From: Buchnera aphidicola (Aphis helianthi)
GTDB lineage: Bacteria; Pseudomonadota; Gammaproteobacteria; Enterobacterales; Enterobacteriaceae
DNA length: 64,000 bases
NCBI RefSeq assembly: GCF_005083845.1
Contig: NZ_CP034894.1
Span: 496,001 to 560,000 of the forward strand
Direction: 5' to 3'
Of the stretch, positions 1 through 10,715 are shown one piece after another (position 1 is the first letter of the stretch; each line of letters starts with the position of its first letter). Both the position numbers and the translations under genes were made by a program. Under the pieces are notes generated by a model. It was not told where the DNA came from. It saw only the letters and a list, made by a program, of their open reading frames with translations, and searched no databases.

Positions 1-236
1 AAAAAGAAATAATTAAAAATCGATATGATTTACAATATCAAATATATACAGTTGCATTACATCAATATTTAACTAAAAAACTTAAAAAATATAAATATAA
101 AAACAACTTTGGTGGAGTTTTTTATATGTTTCTAAGAGGGATAAATAAAATAAATGAAAATAACAGTATTTTCTATACAATTCCAGATTACTTATTAATT
201 AAAAAATTAATTAATTTATTTTTAATAAAAAATTAA
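1..236 (+). CDS. recB: RecB, 3' end of gene (exonuclease V beta subunit, partial)
   Basis: The gene enters from the left edge; its reading frame starts at base 3 and gives 77 C-terminal residues before TAA at 234-236. The stretch RYDLQYQIYTVALHQY followed by FGGVFYMFLRG matches the end of the RecB nuclease domain, where the Q-x-x-x-Y type motif sits. RecB is the 3'-5' helicase and nuclease subunit of RecBCD, which processes double-strand breaks. The next gene is recD, as in E. coli, 14 bases downstream. The start and the helicase domains lie outside the window. Confidence 0.9.
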   Translation, partial: KEIIKNRYDLQYQIYTVALHQYLTKKLKKYKYKNNFGGVFYMFLRGINKINENNSIFYTIPDYLLIKKLINLFLIKN

Positions 237-250
237 ATAATATTATTTAC

Positions 251-2068
251 ATGAAAACATTATTAAAAAATCTAGTAAAAATAAAAATTATACGTATAAT
301 CGACTTTACTTTCTCACAATTTATATCTCAAACAAATAATATTATTATGCTGATAGCAGCATGTATAAGCTTCGAAAGCAACAATGGTTATATTTGTTTA
401 TCTCTTGATTATTTTAAAAAAAACAATTTTTTTTCTATTCAAAATAAAAACATTATTAAAAAAATATTGTTTATTTTAAATACAAAAAAAATAAATTGGT
501 CATTGGAAATATTAAACCATCATGCTTTTAGTAATGGAAATATTATAACACCTTTGGTGTTTTCTCAAAAAAAAATTTATCTTTATAAAATATGGAAATC
601 TGAAAAAAATATCTTACAATATTTAAATCAACAACAAATTAATAATAATTTTGATTTAACTAAAACTCAAAAATTATTACAAGAATTATTTCCCAATGAA
701 GAATATAATTATCAAAAAATAGCTGTAGTGTTAAGTATGATTAATCAAATAGTTTTTATTTTAGGAGGACCCGGTACTGGAAAAACTACTATAATAATTA
801 AAATTATTATTATATTGATAAAAAATATAAAAAAAAATATTAAAATACAATTAGCAGCACCTACAGGAAAAGCAAAATCACGTTTAATTGAAGTATTAAA
901 CAATAGTCAAATATTTAATTTATACCTATCGTTAGAAGAAAAAACAAATTTCCTTTTAAAACCTGTTACTATACATGAATTATTAGGAATATCGCAAGTA
1001 TCTGAAAAAATTTTTTTTCATAAAAAAAACCCTTTAAATATAGATGTTTTAATCATTGACGAAGTATCTATGATAGATATTTTAATGATGAATAACATTT
1101 TATCTGCTATTCAAAAAAATACTAAGATAATTTTTATTGGAGATCATAATCAATTATCTCCGATAGGAACAGGTTCTGTTTTAAAAAAAATTTATAATTA
1201 TTCACATTATGGATATAGTTATGAAACTCAATCTATTTTAAATAAAATTACACAATGTTCCAATATATATAATAAAGAAAATAAAAATAATACTTATTTA
1301 ATAGGCGATAAAATATGTGTTTTAACAAAAAATTATAGATTTCAAAAAAATTCAGGAATTTATATTTTATCAAATGCAATTTACCAAAATAAAAAAGAAA
1401 TTTTTAGTAAATTATTTAATAATTTAATAAAAAATGTTTTTTTTTATGAGATTAATTGTGAAAACCAATATAAACAAATGATAGATAAAATTATTTTTTA
1501 TAATAAAGAATATTGGGATAATATAGAAAAAAAAGAAAATATACAAAAAATTATAGAAACATTTCATAGTTATCAGGTATTATGTGTTATTCGAGATGGT
1601 CTATTTGGAATAAATAATATAAATAATATTTTAGAACAAACAATGTATAAAAAAAATATTATTAAAAAATATTTTTATATAAATAAAAAAAAATGGTATA
1701 TAGGGAAACCAATTATGATCACTAAGAATAATAAATATTTTAATTTATCCAACGGAGATATAGGAATTACTTACTTAAATAATAAAAAAAAATTACACGT
1801 ATATTTTTTAAACAATAATAATATTAAATATATTCCTGTTGATTTATTAGAAAATTATGAGACAGCTTGGTGTATTACTGTTCATAAATCACAAGGTTCT
1901 GAATTTAATCATACAACATTAATACTTCCAAATAAAAACTTAGAAATTTTAAATAAAGAGATTTTATATACAGCAATTACAAGATCTCGTAAAAAATTAA
2001 GTATTTTTTCAAATAAAAACATATTTATTATGACAGCAAAAAATACAAAAACAAAAAATTTTAATTAA
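251..2068 (+). CDS. recD: RecD, exonuclease V alpha subunit (5'-3' helicase)
   Basis: The 605-residue protein has a superfamily 1 helicase core. Walker A GGPGTGKTT is at residues 172-180, the Walker B motif DEVSMID is near 270-276, and the C-terminal motif TVHKSQGSEF is near residue 550. RecD is the 5'-3' motor of RecBCD and regulates Chi recognition. Length is close to E. coli RecD (608). It follows recB directly, so the two are probably cotranscribed. No clear Shine-Dalgarno precedes the ATG. Its stop abuts the stop of convergent argA with no spacer. Retention of recBD with loss of recR (see the ybaB-htpG gap) suggests that break repair by RecBCD is the route kept. Confidence 0.95.
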   Translation: MKTLLKNLVKIKIIRIIDFTFSQFISQTNNIIMLIAACISFESNNGYICLSLDYFKKNNFFSIQNKNIIKKILFILNTKKINWSLEILNHHAFSNGNIITPLVFSQKKIYLYKIWKSEKNILQYLNQQQINNNFDLTKTQKLLQELFPNEEYNYQKIAVVLSMINQIVFILGGPGTGKTTIIIKIIIILIKNIKKNIKIQLAAPTGKAKSRLIEVLNNSQIFNLYLSLEEKTNFLLKPVTIHELLGISQVSEKIFFHKKNPLNIDVLIIDEVSMIDILMMNNILSAIQKNTKIIFIGDHNQLSPIGTGSVLKKIYNYSHYGYSYETQSILNKITQCSNIYNKENKNNTYLIGDKICVLTKNYRFQKNSGIYILSNAIYQNKKEIFSKLFNNLIKNVFFYEINCENQYKQMIDKIIFYNKEYWDNIEKKENIQKIIETFHSYQVLCVIRDGLFGINNINNILEQTMYKKNIIKKYFYINKKKWYIGKPIMITKNNKYFNLSNGDIGITYLNNKKKLHVYFLNNNNIKYIPVDLLENYETAWCITVHKSQGSEFNHTTLILPNKNLEILNKEILYTAITRSRKKLSIFSNKNIFIMTAKNTKTKNFN

Positions 2069-3397
2069 TTAAAATAAATCTATCATTAAAATTTTAGAAC
2101 AACGTTGATAATTATACATTTTTTTCTTACTTTCAGGCAACATATCAATATTAACAATCATAAAACCTCTTTCTTGAAACCAATGAATACTATGAGTTGT
2201 TAATACAAATATTTTTTTTAAATTTATTTTTTTAGCATTCAATTTAATTGTTTTTAGTAACCAGTCACCTCTAGAAGAATTACGATAATCAGGATGCACT
2301 GCAACACATGCCATTTCTCCTAAACTTTCTTCAAAAAAGGGATATAATGCAGCACATGCAATAGTTAAATTATCACGTTCAATAATTGTAAATTTGTCTA
2401 CTTCCATTTCTAATTGTTCCCTTGATCGACGTACTAAAATGCCTTTTTTTTCTAAAGGTCGAATTAATTCTAAAATTCCTCCAATATCATTAATATTAGC
2501 TTGTCTAATTTTTTCCGCAGATTCCATGACCATCTGTGTTCCAATACCCTCTCGAGAAAACAATTCTTGTAATAAAGCTCCGTTTTTATGGTAACTAATT
2601 AAATGACTACGATTTACGCCATTTTTACAAGCTTTTATAGATCCTTTTAAAAAACGTACTGTTGAAGAAATATAATCTCCATTATTTTCTAATTTTATGA
2701 TCTTATTATTTATATCATTAGGTAATAATTCAGAAATAGTTGTTCCTTGATCGTCAAGAACTCCTTGATTACTACAAAAACCTATCATTTTTTCTGCTTT
2801 TAATTTAATACTAACTTGAGTAGCAATCTCTTCAGAAATTAAATTAAAACTTTCTCCTGTAACAGAAACAGCAACAGGACCGATTAAAACTATAGCACCA
2901 TTTTTTAATTGACAATCAATGGCTCTTTTATCAATTCTTCTGATTTTACCAGAATGAACATAATCTATACCTTCATCTACGCCTAATGGTTGTGCAATAA
3001 TAAAATTGCCACTTACAACATTAATATTTGCTCCTTGCAAAGGAGTATTACTTAAACTCATTGAAAGTCTTGCAGTAATATCAAGCTGTAATCTCCCGGC
3101 TGCTTGTTTTACTTGTTCTAAACATAGTAAATTAGTTACACGTATATATTTATGATATGTTATTTTAATTTTTTTCTCATTTAAATTAGAATTAATTTGA
3201 GGACAAGCTCCATATACTACTACTAATCGAATACCCAAGCTATGTAATAAACCAATATCATTAATAATACCAAAAAAATTTCCATATTTAATTGCTTCAC
3301 CACTTAACATAATTACAAATGTTTTCCCACGATGTGCATTAATATAAGGAACACTATGTCGAAAACCCTGAACTAATTCAGTAGTACGCTCTTTCAT
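2069..3397 (-). CDS. argA: N-acetylglutamate synthase (amino-acid N-acetyltransferase)
   Basis: ArgA makes N-acetyl-L-glutamate from glutamate and acetyl-CoA, the first step of arginine synthesis; arginine is among the amino acids Buchnera supplies to its host. The 442 residues match the E. coli length (443): an amino-acid-kinase-like domain (about 1-290, with [13 protein letters not shown] and [11 protein letters not shown]) and a GNAT acetyltransferase domain (about 295-442, with [19 protein letters not shown]). AGAGGA lies just upstream of the ATG. It is convergent with recD, as in E. coli. Whether arginine feedback remains cannot be judged by eye. Confidence 0.95.
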   Translation of the reverse strand: MKERTTELVQGFRHSVPYINAHRGKTFVIMLSGEAIKYGNFFGIINDIGLLHSLGIRLVVVYGACPQINSNLNEKKIKITYHKYIRVTNLLCLEQVKQAAGRLQLDITARLSMSLSNTPLQGANINVVSGNFIIAQPLGVDEGIDYVHSGKIRRIDKRAIDCQLKNGAIVLIGPVAVSVTGESFNLISEEIATQVSIKLKAEKMIGFCSNQGVLDDQGTTISELLPNDINNKIIKLENNGDYISSTVRFLKGSIKACKNGVNRSHLISYHKNGALLQELFSREGIGTQMVMESAEKIRQANINDIGGILELIRPLEKKGILVRRSREQLEMEVDKFTIIERDNLTIACAALYPFFEESLGEMACVAVHPDYRNSSRGDWLLKTIKLNAKKINLKKIFVLTTHSIHWFQERGFMIVNIDMLPESKKKMYNYQRCSKILMIDLF

Positions 3398-3564
3398 AAT
3401 AATCCTCTTGCTTTTTAACTTGAACCTATATATTATTTTTATCTAAACTAATATTTAAATTGAGATAATCTATAATTAAAATTTTAAAAATTAGAAATCT
3501 TATCATTATAAAATGATATGAATATTATAAAATTTGGAAGTTTTTTAAAAGATAGGATGTGTTT

Positions 3565-3641
<77 letters not shown>

Positions 3642-3653
3642 TTAATTAGTAAA

Positions 3654-3682
3654 AGAATACATCTTTAATAAACAAAATGCAA
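3654..3682 (-). promoter_or_regulatory. Putative sigma-70 promoter of tRNA-fMet
   Basis: Reading the minus strand, TTGCAT (3682-3677) is followed after 17 bases by TATTCT (3659-3654), 12 bases before the tRNA 5' end. Spacing is ideal and both hexamers match the consensus at 4 of 6 positions. AT-richness makes chance matches common, so this is supported mainly by position. Confidence 0.5.
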
Positions 3683-3800
3683 CCTTTTTTTAAATACATT
3701 TTTAATTTTTTTTAAATATACTAATTTATATAAATTTAATAAATACTTAACAATATTAATATGTAATTTTAATATTTTAAAAATTTAAAATAATAAAAAT

Positions 3801-4871
3801 ATGAAGAAAATAATACTAAATATAATACTTATATGTATAATTTCATGTAATAATTATAATTTTAATCAAGGTCAACAATATAAAAAAAAACTAATTAAAA
3901 ATTTTACTGAAGTCAATCAAATACATATTAAAACTAAAATAATTAATGAAAAAGATTTTCTTATACAATTAGAAAAAATTAAAAAATTTTCTCCAAATTT
4001 ATATTCAAAAAATTTATATCTTTATAATAATATTAAAAAATGGTTAAAAAAATCGGATTTTAGTACATTAAACAAATTTGGAATTAAAACATTTCAAATG
4101 AAAGGAGTTGATAATTATGGGAATGTTAAAATTACTGGGTATTATACACCTATAGTGCAAGCTAGAAAAATAAAAAAAGATAATTTTATATACCCAATAT
4201 ATAGAATACCATCTATTTTTAAAAAACACCAAATTTTACCACAAAGAAAAGATATATATAATGGTGTTTTAAAAAAAGAATATATTTTAGCTTATAGTAA
4301 TTCTTTACTAGACAATTTTATTATGGAAGTTCAAGGAAGTGGATTTATAGATTATGGAAAAAAAAATTCATTGACTTTTTTTAGCTATTCAAAAAAAAAT
4401 AATTGGCCGTATACAAGTATAGCTCAAGTATTAATAAATCGAAGAGAAATTAAAAAAAATAATATATCTATACAAAGTATTAAAAATTGGTGTAATAAAC
4501 ATACAAATTTAGAAGTTCAAAAATTACTTGAAGAAAATAAATCTTTTGTATTTTTCAAGGAAACTTCAAAAAAAGAAGTATTTGGATCCAGTTCTATACC
4601 ATTGGTAGCAAAATCAGCAATTGCCGTAGATAAATCTATAATAAAAAATGGAAGTATATTATTAGTACAAATACCTATACTTGATGAAAACGGTATTTTT
4701 GTTCATAAATATGAAATGCGACTATTATGCGCATTAGATGTAGGAGGTATGATTAAAGGGCAACATTTTGATATTTATCAAGGAATTGGAGAAAAAGCAG
4801 GTATACAAGCAGGGTTTTACAATCACTACGGGTATGCTTGGATATTAAAAACAAATTTAAAAAATAACTGA
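3801..4871 (+). CDS. mltA: Membrane-bound lytic murein transglycosylase A (lipoprotein)
   Basis: MltA cleaves glycan strands of peptidoglycan with 1,6-anhydro ring formation, normally at the inner face of the outer membrane. The 356-residue protein (E. coli 365) starts with a lipoprotein signal ending in IISC (Cys16). The MltA barrel is seen around ITGYYTPIV and [11 protein letters not shown]. The C-terminal 3D domain contains [19 protein letters not shown], which includes the family's catalytic aspartate. No Shine-Dalgarno is visible. E. coli also has mltA next to argA; the intervening amiC is missing here. It suggests that some murein turnover is still needed. Confidence 0.93.
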   Translation: MKKIILNIILICIISCNNYNFNQGQQYKKKLIKNFTEVNQIHIKTKIINEKDFLIQLEKIKKFSPNLYSKNLYLYNNIKKWLKKSDFSTLNKFGIKTFQMKGVDNYGNVKITGYYTPIVQARKIKKDNFIYPIYRIPSIFKKHQILPQRKDIYNGVLKKEYILAYSNSLLDNFIMEVQGSGFIDYGKKNSLTFFSYSKKNNWPYTSIAQVLINRREIKKNNISIQSIKNWCNKHTNLEVQKLLEENKSFVFFKETSKKEVFGSSSIPLVAKSAIAVDKSIIKNGSILLVQIPILDENGIFVHKYEMRLLCALDVGGMIKGQHFDIYQGIGEKAGIQAGFYNHYGYAWILKTNLKNN

Positions 4872-4882
4872 GCATCGAAACA

Positions 4883-5362
4883 ATGAATATTATTCAATCA
4901 GGAATTACAAATAAAACAGCATCTATTGCAATAATAATTTCTAGATTTAATCAATTTATTAATAATAGTTTATTATCTGGAGCACTAGATACTTTAATAA
5001 GAATAGGTCAAATAAAAGAAGAGAATATTTTTAAAATATATGTTCCTGGAGCCTATGAAATCCCATTAATAGCAAGTTACATTGCAAAACATAAAAAATA
5101 TAATGCTATTATTACAATAGGAACAATTATTAAGGGTAGTACAGATCACTTTAAATATATTTCAGGTGATATATATAGTAATCTTTCAAAAATTAGTATA
5201 AAACATTTTATTCCAATCACATTAGGAATATTGACAACAAATAATTTAGAACAATCTATTGAAAGATCAGGTTTGAAAATGGGAAATAAGGGATCTGAAG
5301 CTGCATTAGCAGCATTAGAAATGATAAATATTATAGAAAAATTAAAAAAAAATGATGATTAA
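4883..5362 (+). CDS. ribH: 6,7-dimethyl-8-ribityllumazine synthase (ribE in E. coli naming)
   Basis: It condenses 5-amino-6-ribitylaminouracil with dihydroxybutanone phosphate, the penultimate riboflavin step. The 159 residues (E. coli 156) carry the substrate loop VPGAYEIP (about 54-61) and GTIIKGSTDHF (about 80-90), where His89 matches the catalytic histidine. The family forms a 60-mer capsid. It lies 11 bases after mltA and directly abuts thiL (TAA then ATG), so ribH and thiL are probably translationally linked. In E. coli ribH sits between ribD and nusB; here it precedes thiL and ribD. Confidence 0.95.
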   Translation: MNIIQSGITNKTASIAIIISRFNQFINNSLLSGALDTLIRIGQIKEENIFKIYVPGAYEIPLIASYIAKHKKYNAIITIGTIIKGSTDHFKYISGDIYSNLSKISIKHFIPITLGILTTNNLEQSIERSGLKMGNKGSEAALAALEMINIIEKLKKNDD

Positions 5363-6337
5363 ATGATAAAATATAATGAATTTGAAATTATCTCTAATTT
5401 TTTTAATAAATATCAAAAAACAGATAAAAACCTTATTAAAGGTATTGGAGACGATAGCGCATTAATCAAAATACCAAAACATAATATCCTTGCAATTAGT
5501 ACTGATACTTTAGTAGAAGGAACTCATTTTTTTAAAAATATAACTCCTAAAAATTTAGCGTATAAAACCATTGCTGTTAATCTTAGCGATCTAGCTGCTA
5601 TGGGTGCTCTTCCTAAATGGATTACATTATCGATTACTATGCCTAAATCAGATAATCAATGGTTAAAATGTTTTAGTGAAAATTTTTTTAAAATTTTAAA
5701 TCAATATAAAATTATACTTATTGGTGGAGATACTAATTGTGGTCCTTTAAGTATTACAATAAGTGTTTATGGGTTAATTCAAGGTGAAAAAGCGTTATTA
5801 AGGGAAAATGCTAAAGAAGGAGATTTAATATATGTAACAGGATATCTTGGAGAAAGCGCTGCTGGTTTTTTTTTATTACAAAAAAAAAAATATTTAATTA
5901 ATATAAAAACAAAAAAATATCTTATTCAAAAACATCTTAATCCTATTCCACGCATTTCTGAAGGCATAATACTAAGAAATTTTGCTAATTCAGCAATAGA
6001 TATCTCAGATGGATTAATTTCTGATTTAGGACATATATTAAAAAAAAGTCAATGTGGAGCTGATATCTATTTAAATAAATTACCTATTTCAAAAAATTTA
6101 ACAAATAATTTTAAAAAAACTAATTATTTTAATTGGGCATTATATTTTGGAGAAGATTATGAATTGTGCTTTACAATTTCCAAAAAAAATATTAAAAAAT
6201 TAAATTTAGCTATTCAAAAAAATTTAATTCAATGTAAACATATTGGATATGTTACTTCACAAGAAAAAGGTCTTAATTTAATAAAAAACAATAAAAAAGT
6301 TAATTTTAAAAACATAGGTTTTAATCATTTTAATTAA
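5363..6337 (+). CDS. thiL: Thiamine-monophosphate kinase
   Basis: ThiL phosphorylates thiamine monophosphate to the active cofactor TPP. The 324 residues (E. coli 325) contain the PurM/ThiL-type motifs GIGDDSALI near residue 27, STDTLVEGTHF, AVNLSDLAAMGA, GGDTNCGPL and SAIDISDGLISDLGHI. The ATG immediately follows the ribH stop. No other thiamine gene is visible in the window, so the enzyme may act on imported or host-derived thiamine phosphate; that is inference. E. coli has pgpA after thiL; it is absent here. Confidence 0.93.
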   Translation: MIKYNEFEIISNFFNKYQKTDKNLIKGIGDDSALIKIPKHNILAISTDTLVEGTHFFKNITPKNLAYKTIAVNLSDLAAMGALPKWITLSITMPKSDNQWLKCFSENFFKILNQYKIILIGGDTNCGPLSITISVYGLIQGEKALLRENAKEGDLIYVTGYLGESAAGFFLLQKKKYLINIKTKKYLIQKHLNPIPRISEGIILRNFANSAIDISDGLISDLGHILKKSQCGADIYLNKLPISKNLTNNFKKTNYFNWALYFGEDYELCFTISKKNIKKLNLAIQKNLIQCKHIGYVTSQEKGLNLIKNNKKVNFKNIGFNHFN

Positions 6338-6364
6338 AATAATTTTCAAAAACTTTGGTAAAAT

Positions 6365-6808
6365 ATGAAAAATATATTTTATATGAAAAGAGCAATACAA
6401 CTTAGTAAATTAGGAGAATTTACAACTGCTCCAAATCCTAATGTTGGTTGTGTAATTGTTAATAAAAATCATATTGTTGGCGAAGGATGGCATAAAAAAT
6501 ATGGAGAAAATCATGCTGAAGTGAACGCATTAAATATGGCAGGAGAAAAAGCAAAAGGAGGAGTTGCATATATTACATTAGAACCATGTAACCATTTTGG
6601 AAAAACTCCTCCATGCTGTGATGCACTAATTAATTTTGGTATAATTCATGTAATTATATCAAATTTAGATCCAAACCCAAGAGTATCCGGAAAAGGAGTA
6701 ATTTATCTTAGAGAACATGGTATTTTTGTAGAAGTAGGCTTATTATCAAAAGAATCTAAAAAATATAATAAAGGTTTTTTTAAACGTATGAATACTGGAT
6801 TTCCATGA
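6365..6808 (+). CDS. ribD1: RibD deaminase half (diaminohydroxyphosphoribosylaminopyrimidine deaminase)
   Basis: This is the N-terminal zinc-deaminase half of RibD, acting on 2,5-diamino-6-ribosylamino-pyrimidinone phosphate early in riboflavin synthesis. The 147 residues keep the zinc/catalytic motif HAEVNAL and LEPCNHFGKTPPCCDAL. Translation ends at TGA (6806-6808) after MNTGFP. E. coli RibD reads straight through this point (GFPYIQLKLG), and the codons after the TGA stay in frame with the reductase half. So this is a single-stop split of one gene. Separate ribD1 and ribD2 are, as I recall, annotated in other Buchnera. Confidence 0.92.
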   Translation: MKNIFYMKRAIQLSKLGEFTTAPNPNVGCVIVNKNHIVGEGWHKKYGENHAEVNALNMAGEKAKGGVAYITLEPCNHFGKTPPCCDALINFGIIHVIISNLDPNPRVSGKGVIYLREHGIFVEVGLLSKESKKYNKGFFKRMNTGFP

Positions 6809-6826
6809 ATACAACTTAAACTAGCA

Positions 6827-7483
6827 ATGTCAATAGACGGAAGAATTGCTATGCAAGATGGTGAAAGTAAATGGATTACTTCTCAATATTCACGTCAAGA
6901 TGTTCAAATGTTTCGGGCTAAAAGTTCAGCAATCTTAAGTAGTAGTAAAACTATTCTACAAGATAATGCACAATTAACTGTACGTAAAGAAGAATTTAAT
7001 AAAACAACACTATCTAAATTTCCTGAGCACGATTTTAAACACCCAATAAGAGTTATTATAGATAGTCAAAATAGAATGAAAAAATCACATAAGATAATGC
7101 ATACAAAAGAAAAAATTTTATTAATGAGGTTAAAACCAGATAATGAATTATGGCCTGAAAATATAAAACAAATTATCATAAAACCATATAAAAATAAAAT
7201 TAATATTAAATCTACATTAAAATTTTTAGGAAATTTAAATATTAATAATCTGTGGATAGAAGCTGGCAGTACTTTATCTGGTTGCTTATTAAAAATGCAA
7301 TTAATAGATGAAATAATTATATATATCGCACCTAAAATATTAGGACATGAAGCAAAACCATTATTTGTATTAAAAAATGATTTAAAACTATTCGAATGTT
7401 TTAAATTTAATTTTTTAGATTTTAGAAAAATAGGACCAGATATTAGATTAATATTAGAACCTCTACAAAAAATAAACAATTAG
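6827..7483 (+). CDS. ribD2: RibD reductase half (5-amino-6-(5-phosphoribosylamino)uracil reductase)
   Basis: This is the C-terminal NADPH-dependent reductase half of RibD. The 218 residues keep [11 protein letters not shown] (beginning upstream of the ATG), [17 protein letters not shown] and the C-terminal [14 protein letters not shown]. The likely start is ATG 6827, 18 bases beyond the ribD1 stop and in the same frame. The six codons between (IQLKLA) still match the family. No Shine-Dalgarno precedes the ATG, so reinitiation after ribD1 or stop readthrough are the options. nusB follows 12 bases downstream. Confidence 0.9.
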   Translation: MSIDGRIAMQDGESKWITSQYSRQDVQMFRAKSSAILSSSKTILQDNAQLTVRKEEFNKTTLSKFPEHDFKHPIRVIIDSQNRMKKSHKIMHTKEKILLMRLKPDNELWPENIKQIIIKPYKNKINIKSTLKFLGNLNINNLWIEAGSTLSGCLLKMQLIDEIIIYIAPKILGHEAKPLFVLKNDLKLFECFKFNFLDFRKIGPDIRLILEPLQKINN

Positions 7484-7495
7484 GAAAGTTGTATA

Positions 7496-7915
7496 ATGAA
7501 CCCAAATTTTCGGAGAAAAGCCCGTGCTTGTGCTGTACAAATGCTTTATTCCTGGGAGATTTCCCAAAATAACATAAAAGATAATGCAATAGAATTTTTA
7601 AAAGAGAAAAACAAAAGAAATATTGACTTAAAATATTTTTATGATTTAATTTTAGGAATAACAAGTAACTGTAAAAATATAGATAATTTAATAAAACCTT
7701 ATTTATCTCGTTCTTTAAAAAAATTAGGACAAGTAGAAAAGGCGATTCTTCGAATTTCATTTTATGAATTGTATAATAGAAATGATATACCTTATAAAGT
7801 TTCTATTAATGAAGGTATTGAATTGGCTAAATTATTTGGATCTGAAGATAGTCACAAGTTTATTAATGGAGTTTTAGATAAAGCTGCATTACAAAAAATA
7901 AACAAAAAAAAATAA
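7496..7915 (+). CDS. nusB: Transcription antitermination protein NusB
   Basis: NusB binds boxA RNA together with NusE (ribosomal protein S10) to keep RNA polymerase processive on rRNA operons. The 139 residues match the E. coli length and show [18 protein letters not shown] near the N-terminus and the C-terminal [25 protein letters not shown] lies before the ATG. It ends the plus-strand riboflavin group and is convergent with dxs. A boxA-like site is kept upstream of 23S at 41309-41321, and rpsJ (S10) is also in the window. Confidence 0.95.
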   Translation: MNPNFRRKARACAVQMLYSWEISQNNIKDNAIEFLKEKNKRNIDLKYFYDLILGITSNCKNIDNLIKPYLSRSLKKLGQVEKAILRISFYELYNRNDIPYKVSINEGIELAKLFGSEDSHKFINGVLDKAALQKINKKK

Positions 7916-7984
7916 TGTTATTTTAATTTTTAAAATTTTACTTTTTTTACAAATAAAATCATATACTAAAATATATTTATATTT

Positions 7985-9748
7985 TTAATATGATGATATC
8001 CAAGAAAAAATTTTTTTTTCAATTCCTTCCGCATCTAATTGATAATTACTTCTAATTTCTTTTTGACTACCTTGAGCAATAAATGTATCTGGTAGTCCAA
8101 TATTTAGTACTGGAAGTAAAATTTTTTTTGTCATAATAAATTCATTTACTGAACTACCTGCTCCGCCTGAAATAATTCCTTCTTCAATAGTAACTAAAAA
8201 TTGATATTTAGAAGATAATGTAACAATTATATTTGTATCTAATGGTTTAACAAATCTCATATCGACAAGTGTTGCATTTAAATTATTTGCTGCTAATAAA
8301 GCTGATTCTAGTAAAGCACCGAAATTTAAAATTGCTATTTTACATCCTACTCTTTTTAAAATAGATTTACCCAATGGTATTATACGCATTGGCATTAATG
8401 GAACACCTATTCCTTTACCTTTAGGATATCTGACTACAGTAGGACCTTTTTTGTACATATATGCAGTATATAGCATCTGTCTACATTCATTTTCATTGCT
8501 TGGAGTCATAATAACAATCCCAGGAATACATCTTAAATAAGCTAAATCAAAAATACCTTGATGAGTTGGTCCATCATTACCTACTATCCCAGCTCTATCA
8601 ATAGCAAATAAAACAGATAATTTTTGCAATGCAACATCATGTATAATTTGATCATAAGCACGTTGTAAAAAAGTCGAATAAATTGAAACAACAGGATTAT
8701 ATCCTGCAACAGCTAAACCAGCCGCAAAAGTAACTGCATGTTGTTCGGCAATAGCAACATCAAAATATTGATTAGGAAATAAACGAGAAAAATTTAACAT
8801 ACCCGAACCTTCACACATCGCAGGCGTAATAGCAATTAACTTTTTATCAATACTAGCTATTTCACAAAGCCAGGAACCAAATACTTCTGAATAAGTAAGA
8901 ATTTTATTATTAGAAGATGAAAAATTATTTTGAGGAACTGTATGCCATTTAATTGGATCTAACTCTGCTGGAAGATAACCTTTTCCTTTTTTTGTTACTA
9001 AATGTAATAAACAACTACTTTTTTTCTTTTTTATATCTTTTAATAGATTAATTAAATTAAAAATATTATGTCCATCAAAAGGTCCTAAATATTGAAAAGA
9101 TAAATTTTCAAAAAATGAATTTTTTACTATATGATTGTGTTGAATAGTATTTAAACTTTTAAAATGTTTATTTAAAGCACCTATATTTTTAGAAATAGAC
9201 ATTCCATTATCATTTAATATAACCAATAAGTCAGATTGTATTTCGCCAGCATGATTCATTGCTTCAAACGCCATTCCAGCGCTCATTGCTCCATCTCCAA
9301 TAACAGAAATAGTTTTTCTATTTTTTCCTTCTTTTTGAGCTGCAACTGAAAGACCTAAACCTGCACTAATGGAAGTTGAAGAATGACCCGTACCAAATAC
9401 ATCGTACTTACTTTCTCCACGAAAAGGAAATGGATGTAATCCATTTTTTTGTCTAATACTAATAATCTTTTTAAATCTTCCAGTTAATATCTTATGAGGA
9501 TAAGATTGATGTCCGACATCCCATAATAAATTATCAAAAGGCGTATTATAAACATAATGTAAAGCGACTGTAATTTCAACTACACCTAATCCAGATGCAC
9601 AATGTCCTTCAGTAATGAAAATTATATCTAATAAATATTTTCTCAATTCAATACATAATTGAGGTAATTGTTTAATTGATAAATATCTTAAACTTTCGAC
9701 TGAATTAGCTAAAGATAAAATTGGATATTTTTTAATATCAAAATTCAT
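7985..9748 (-). CDS. dxs: 1-deoxy-D-xylulose-5-phosphate synthase
   Basis: Dxs condenses pyruvate and glyceraldehyde 3-phosphate using TPP, the entry to the MEP isoprenoid pathway. The 587 residues are about 33 fewer than in E. coli (620). Present are GHCASGLG (family GHFASGLG), the TPP motif [32 protein letters not shown] with the catalytic Glu, and the C-terminal transketolase domain. The shortening lies after IGALNKHF, in the loop before the LGPFDGHN motif. It lies downstream of ispA, with a 19-base gap. The TPP it needs links it to thiL. Confidence 0.95.
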   Translation of the reverse strand: MNFDIKKYPILSLANSVESLRYLSIKQLPQLCIELRKYLLDIIFITEGHCASGLGVVEITVALHYVYNTPFDNLLWDVGHQSYPHKILTGRFKKIISIRQKNGLHPFPFRGESKYDVFGTGHSSTSISAGLGLSVAAQKEGKNRKTISVIGDGAMSAGMAFEAMNHAGEIQSDLLVILNDNGMSISKNIGALNKHFKSLNTIQHNHIVKNSFFENLSFQYLGPFDGHNIFNLINLLKDIKKKKSSCLLHLVTKKGKGYLPAELDPIKWHTVPQNNFSSSNNKILTYSEVFGSWLCEIASIDKKLIAITPAMCEGSGMLNFSRLFPNQYFDVAIAEQHAVTFAAGLAVAGYNPVVSIYSTFLQRAYDQIIHDVALQKLSVLFAIDRAGIVGNDGPTHQGIFDLAYLRCIPGIVIMTPSNENECRQMLYTAYMYKKGPTVVRYPKGKGIGVPLMPMRIIPLGKSILKRVGCKIAILNFGALLESALLAANNLNATLVDMRFVKPLDTNIIVTLSSKYQFLVTIEEGIISGGAGSSVNEFIMTKKILLPVLNIGLPDTFIAQGSQKEIRSNYQLDAEGIEKKIFSWISSY

Positions 9749-9767
9749 TAGGAACTCATTATTAAAT

Positions 9768-10652
9768 TCATTTTGAGCGTTTAATTATAAAATCTGTTAA
9801 TAATTTTAATTTATTAATAATAAAATGTTTTTTTTTAAAAAATTTTAAAATAGATAACGCTTCTTGATGTAAAATTTGTATTTTCTCTTGAGATTTTTTT
9901 ATTCCAATTAAATACGGATATGTATTATATATATTGTGATTTTTATTTAATTTTTTAGTATCGTTATTAAAATCAAAAATATCATCTTGAATTTGAAAAG
10001 CTAAACCTATTGAAATAGCATAACGATCTAATAGTAACAATATTTCTTTAGAAAAAAAATTTGAAGATAAATATGATAATCGAATAGACGATCTAATTAA
10101 AAACGCAGTTTTATATAAATAAATTTTTTCCAATTCAGTAATGTTAAGTTCTTTTGTGTTTTTTTGTAAATCCAATGCTTGTCCAATACACATACCAGTA
10201 CATCCAATAGCATAAGATAATTCAGAAATAATTTTTAAACGTTTTCTATTTGAAACACCAGGCATAACATGCGTAGATAAAATATTAAATGCTAAGCTTT
10301 GCAGTGCATCTCCAGCAAGTATAGCAAAATTTTCACCATATTTTATATGACAAGATAATTTACCTCTTCGAAAATAATCATTATCAATACATGGTAAATC
10401 ATCATGAATTAATGAATAAGAATGAATTAGTTCAATAGATATAGATATTACATCTAATGTAACAATATTTACTTTAAACATTTCTCCAATAGTATAAACT
10501 AAACATGCACGTAATCTTTTTCCTCCTATTAAAGTACCGTATTTCATAGATTTTATAAGAATCGAAGTCTGAGAAGGCAAATTATTTAATACATTAAGTA
10601 ATTTATTATTTATACGATTTTGATAAATATTATAAAAATTAGAAAAATTCAT
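9768..10652 (-). CDS. ispA: Farnesyl diphosphate synthase (geranyltranstransferase)
   Basis: IspA joins isopentenyl diphosphate units to make farnesyl diphosphate. Both aspartate-rich motifs are seen: [17 protein letters not shown] (first, DDxxxxD type) and [14 protein letters not shown] (second). The 294 residues are close to E. coli (299). The product feeds CyoE, which farnesylates haem, and undecaprenyl or quinone chains. It is transcribed ahead of dxs. E. coli xseB, which normally precedes ispA, is absent; yajR lies 63 bases upstream. Confidence 0.95.
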   Translation of the reverse strand: MNFSNFYNIYQNRINNKLLNVLNNLPSQTSILIKSMKYGTLIGGKRLRACLVYTIGEMFKVNIVTLDVISISIELIHSYSLIHDDLPCIDNDYFRRGKLSCHIKYGENFAILAGDALQSLAFNILSTHVMPGVSNRKRLKIISELSYAIGCTGMCIGQALDLQKNTKELNITELEKIYLYKTAFLIRSSIRLSYLSSNFFSKEILLLLDRYAISIGLAFQIQDDIFDFNNDTKKLNKNHNIYNTYPYLIGIKKSQEKIQILHQEALSILKFFKKKHFIINKLKLLTDFIIKRSK

Positions 10653-10715
10653 ATTTAAATGCCTAGAAATTAAAAAATAGTTAATATAAATTTTTATTAA
10701 TTATACTTATAAATA

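Noticed and set aside
6365..7483. Calling ribD a pseudogene
   Set aside because: Both halves keep catalytic motifs and full domain length, which fits two working proteins rather than decay.
7066..7760. Antisense frames opposite ribD2 and nusB
   Set aside because: They are low-complexity shadows of conserved plus-strand genes, with no ribosome-binding site or family match.
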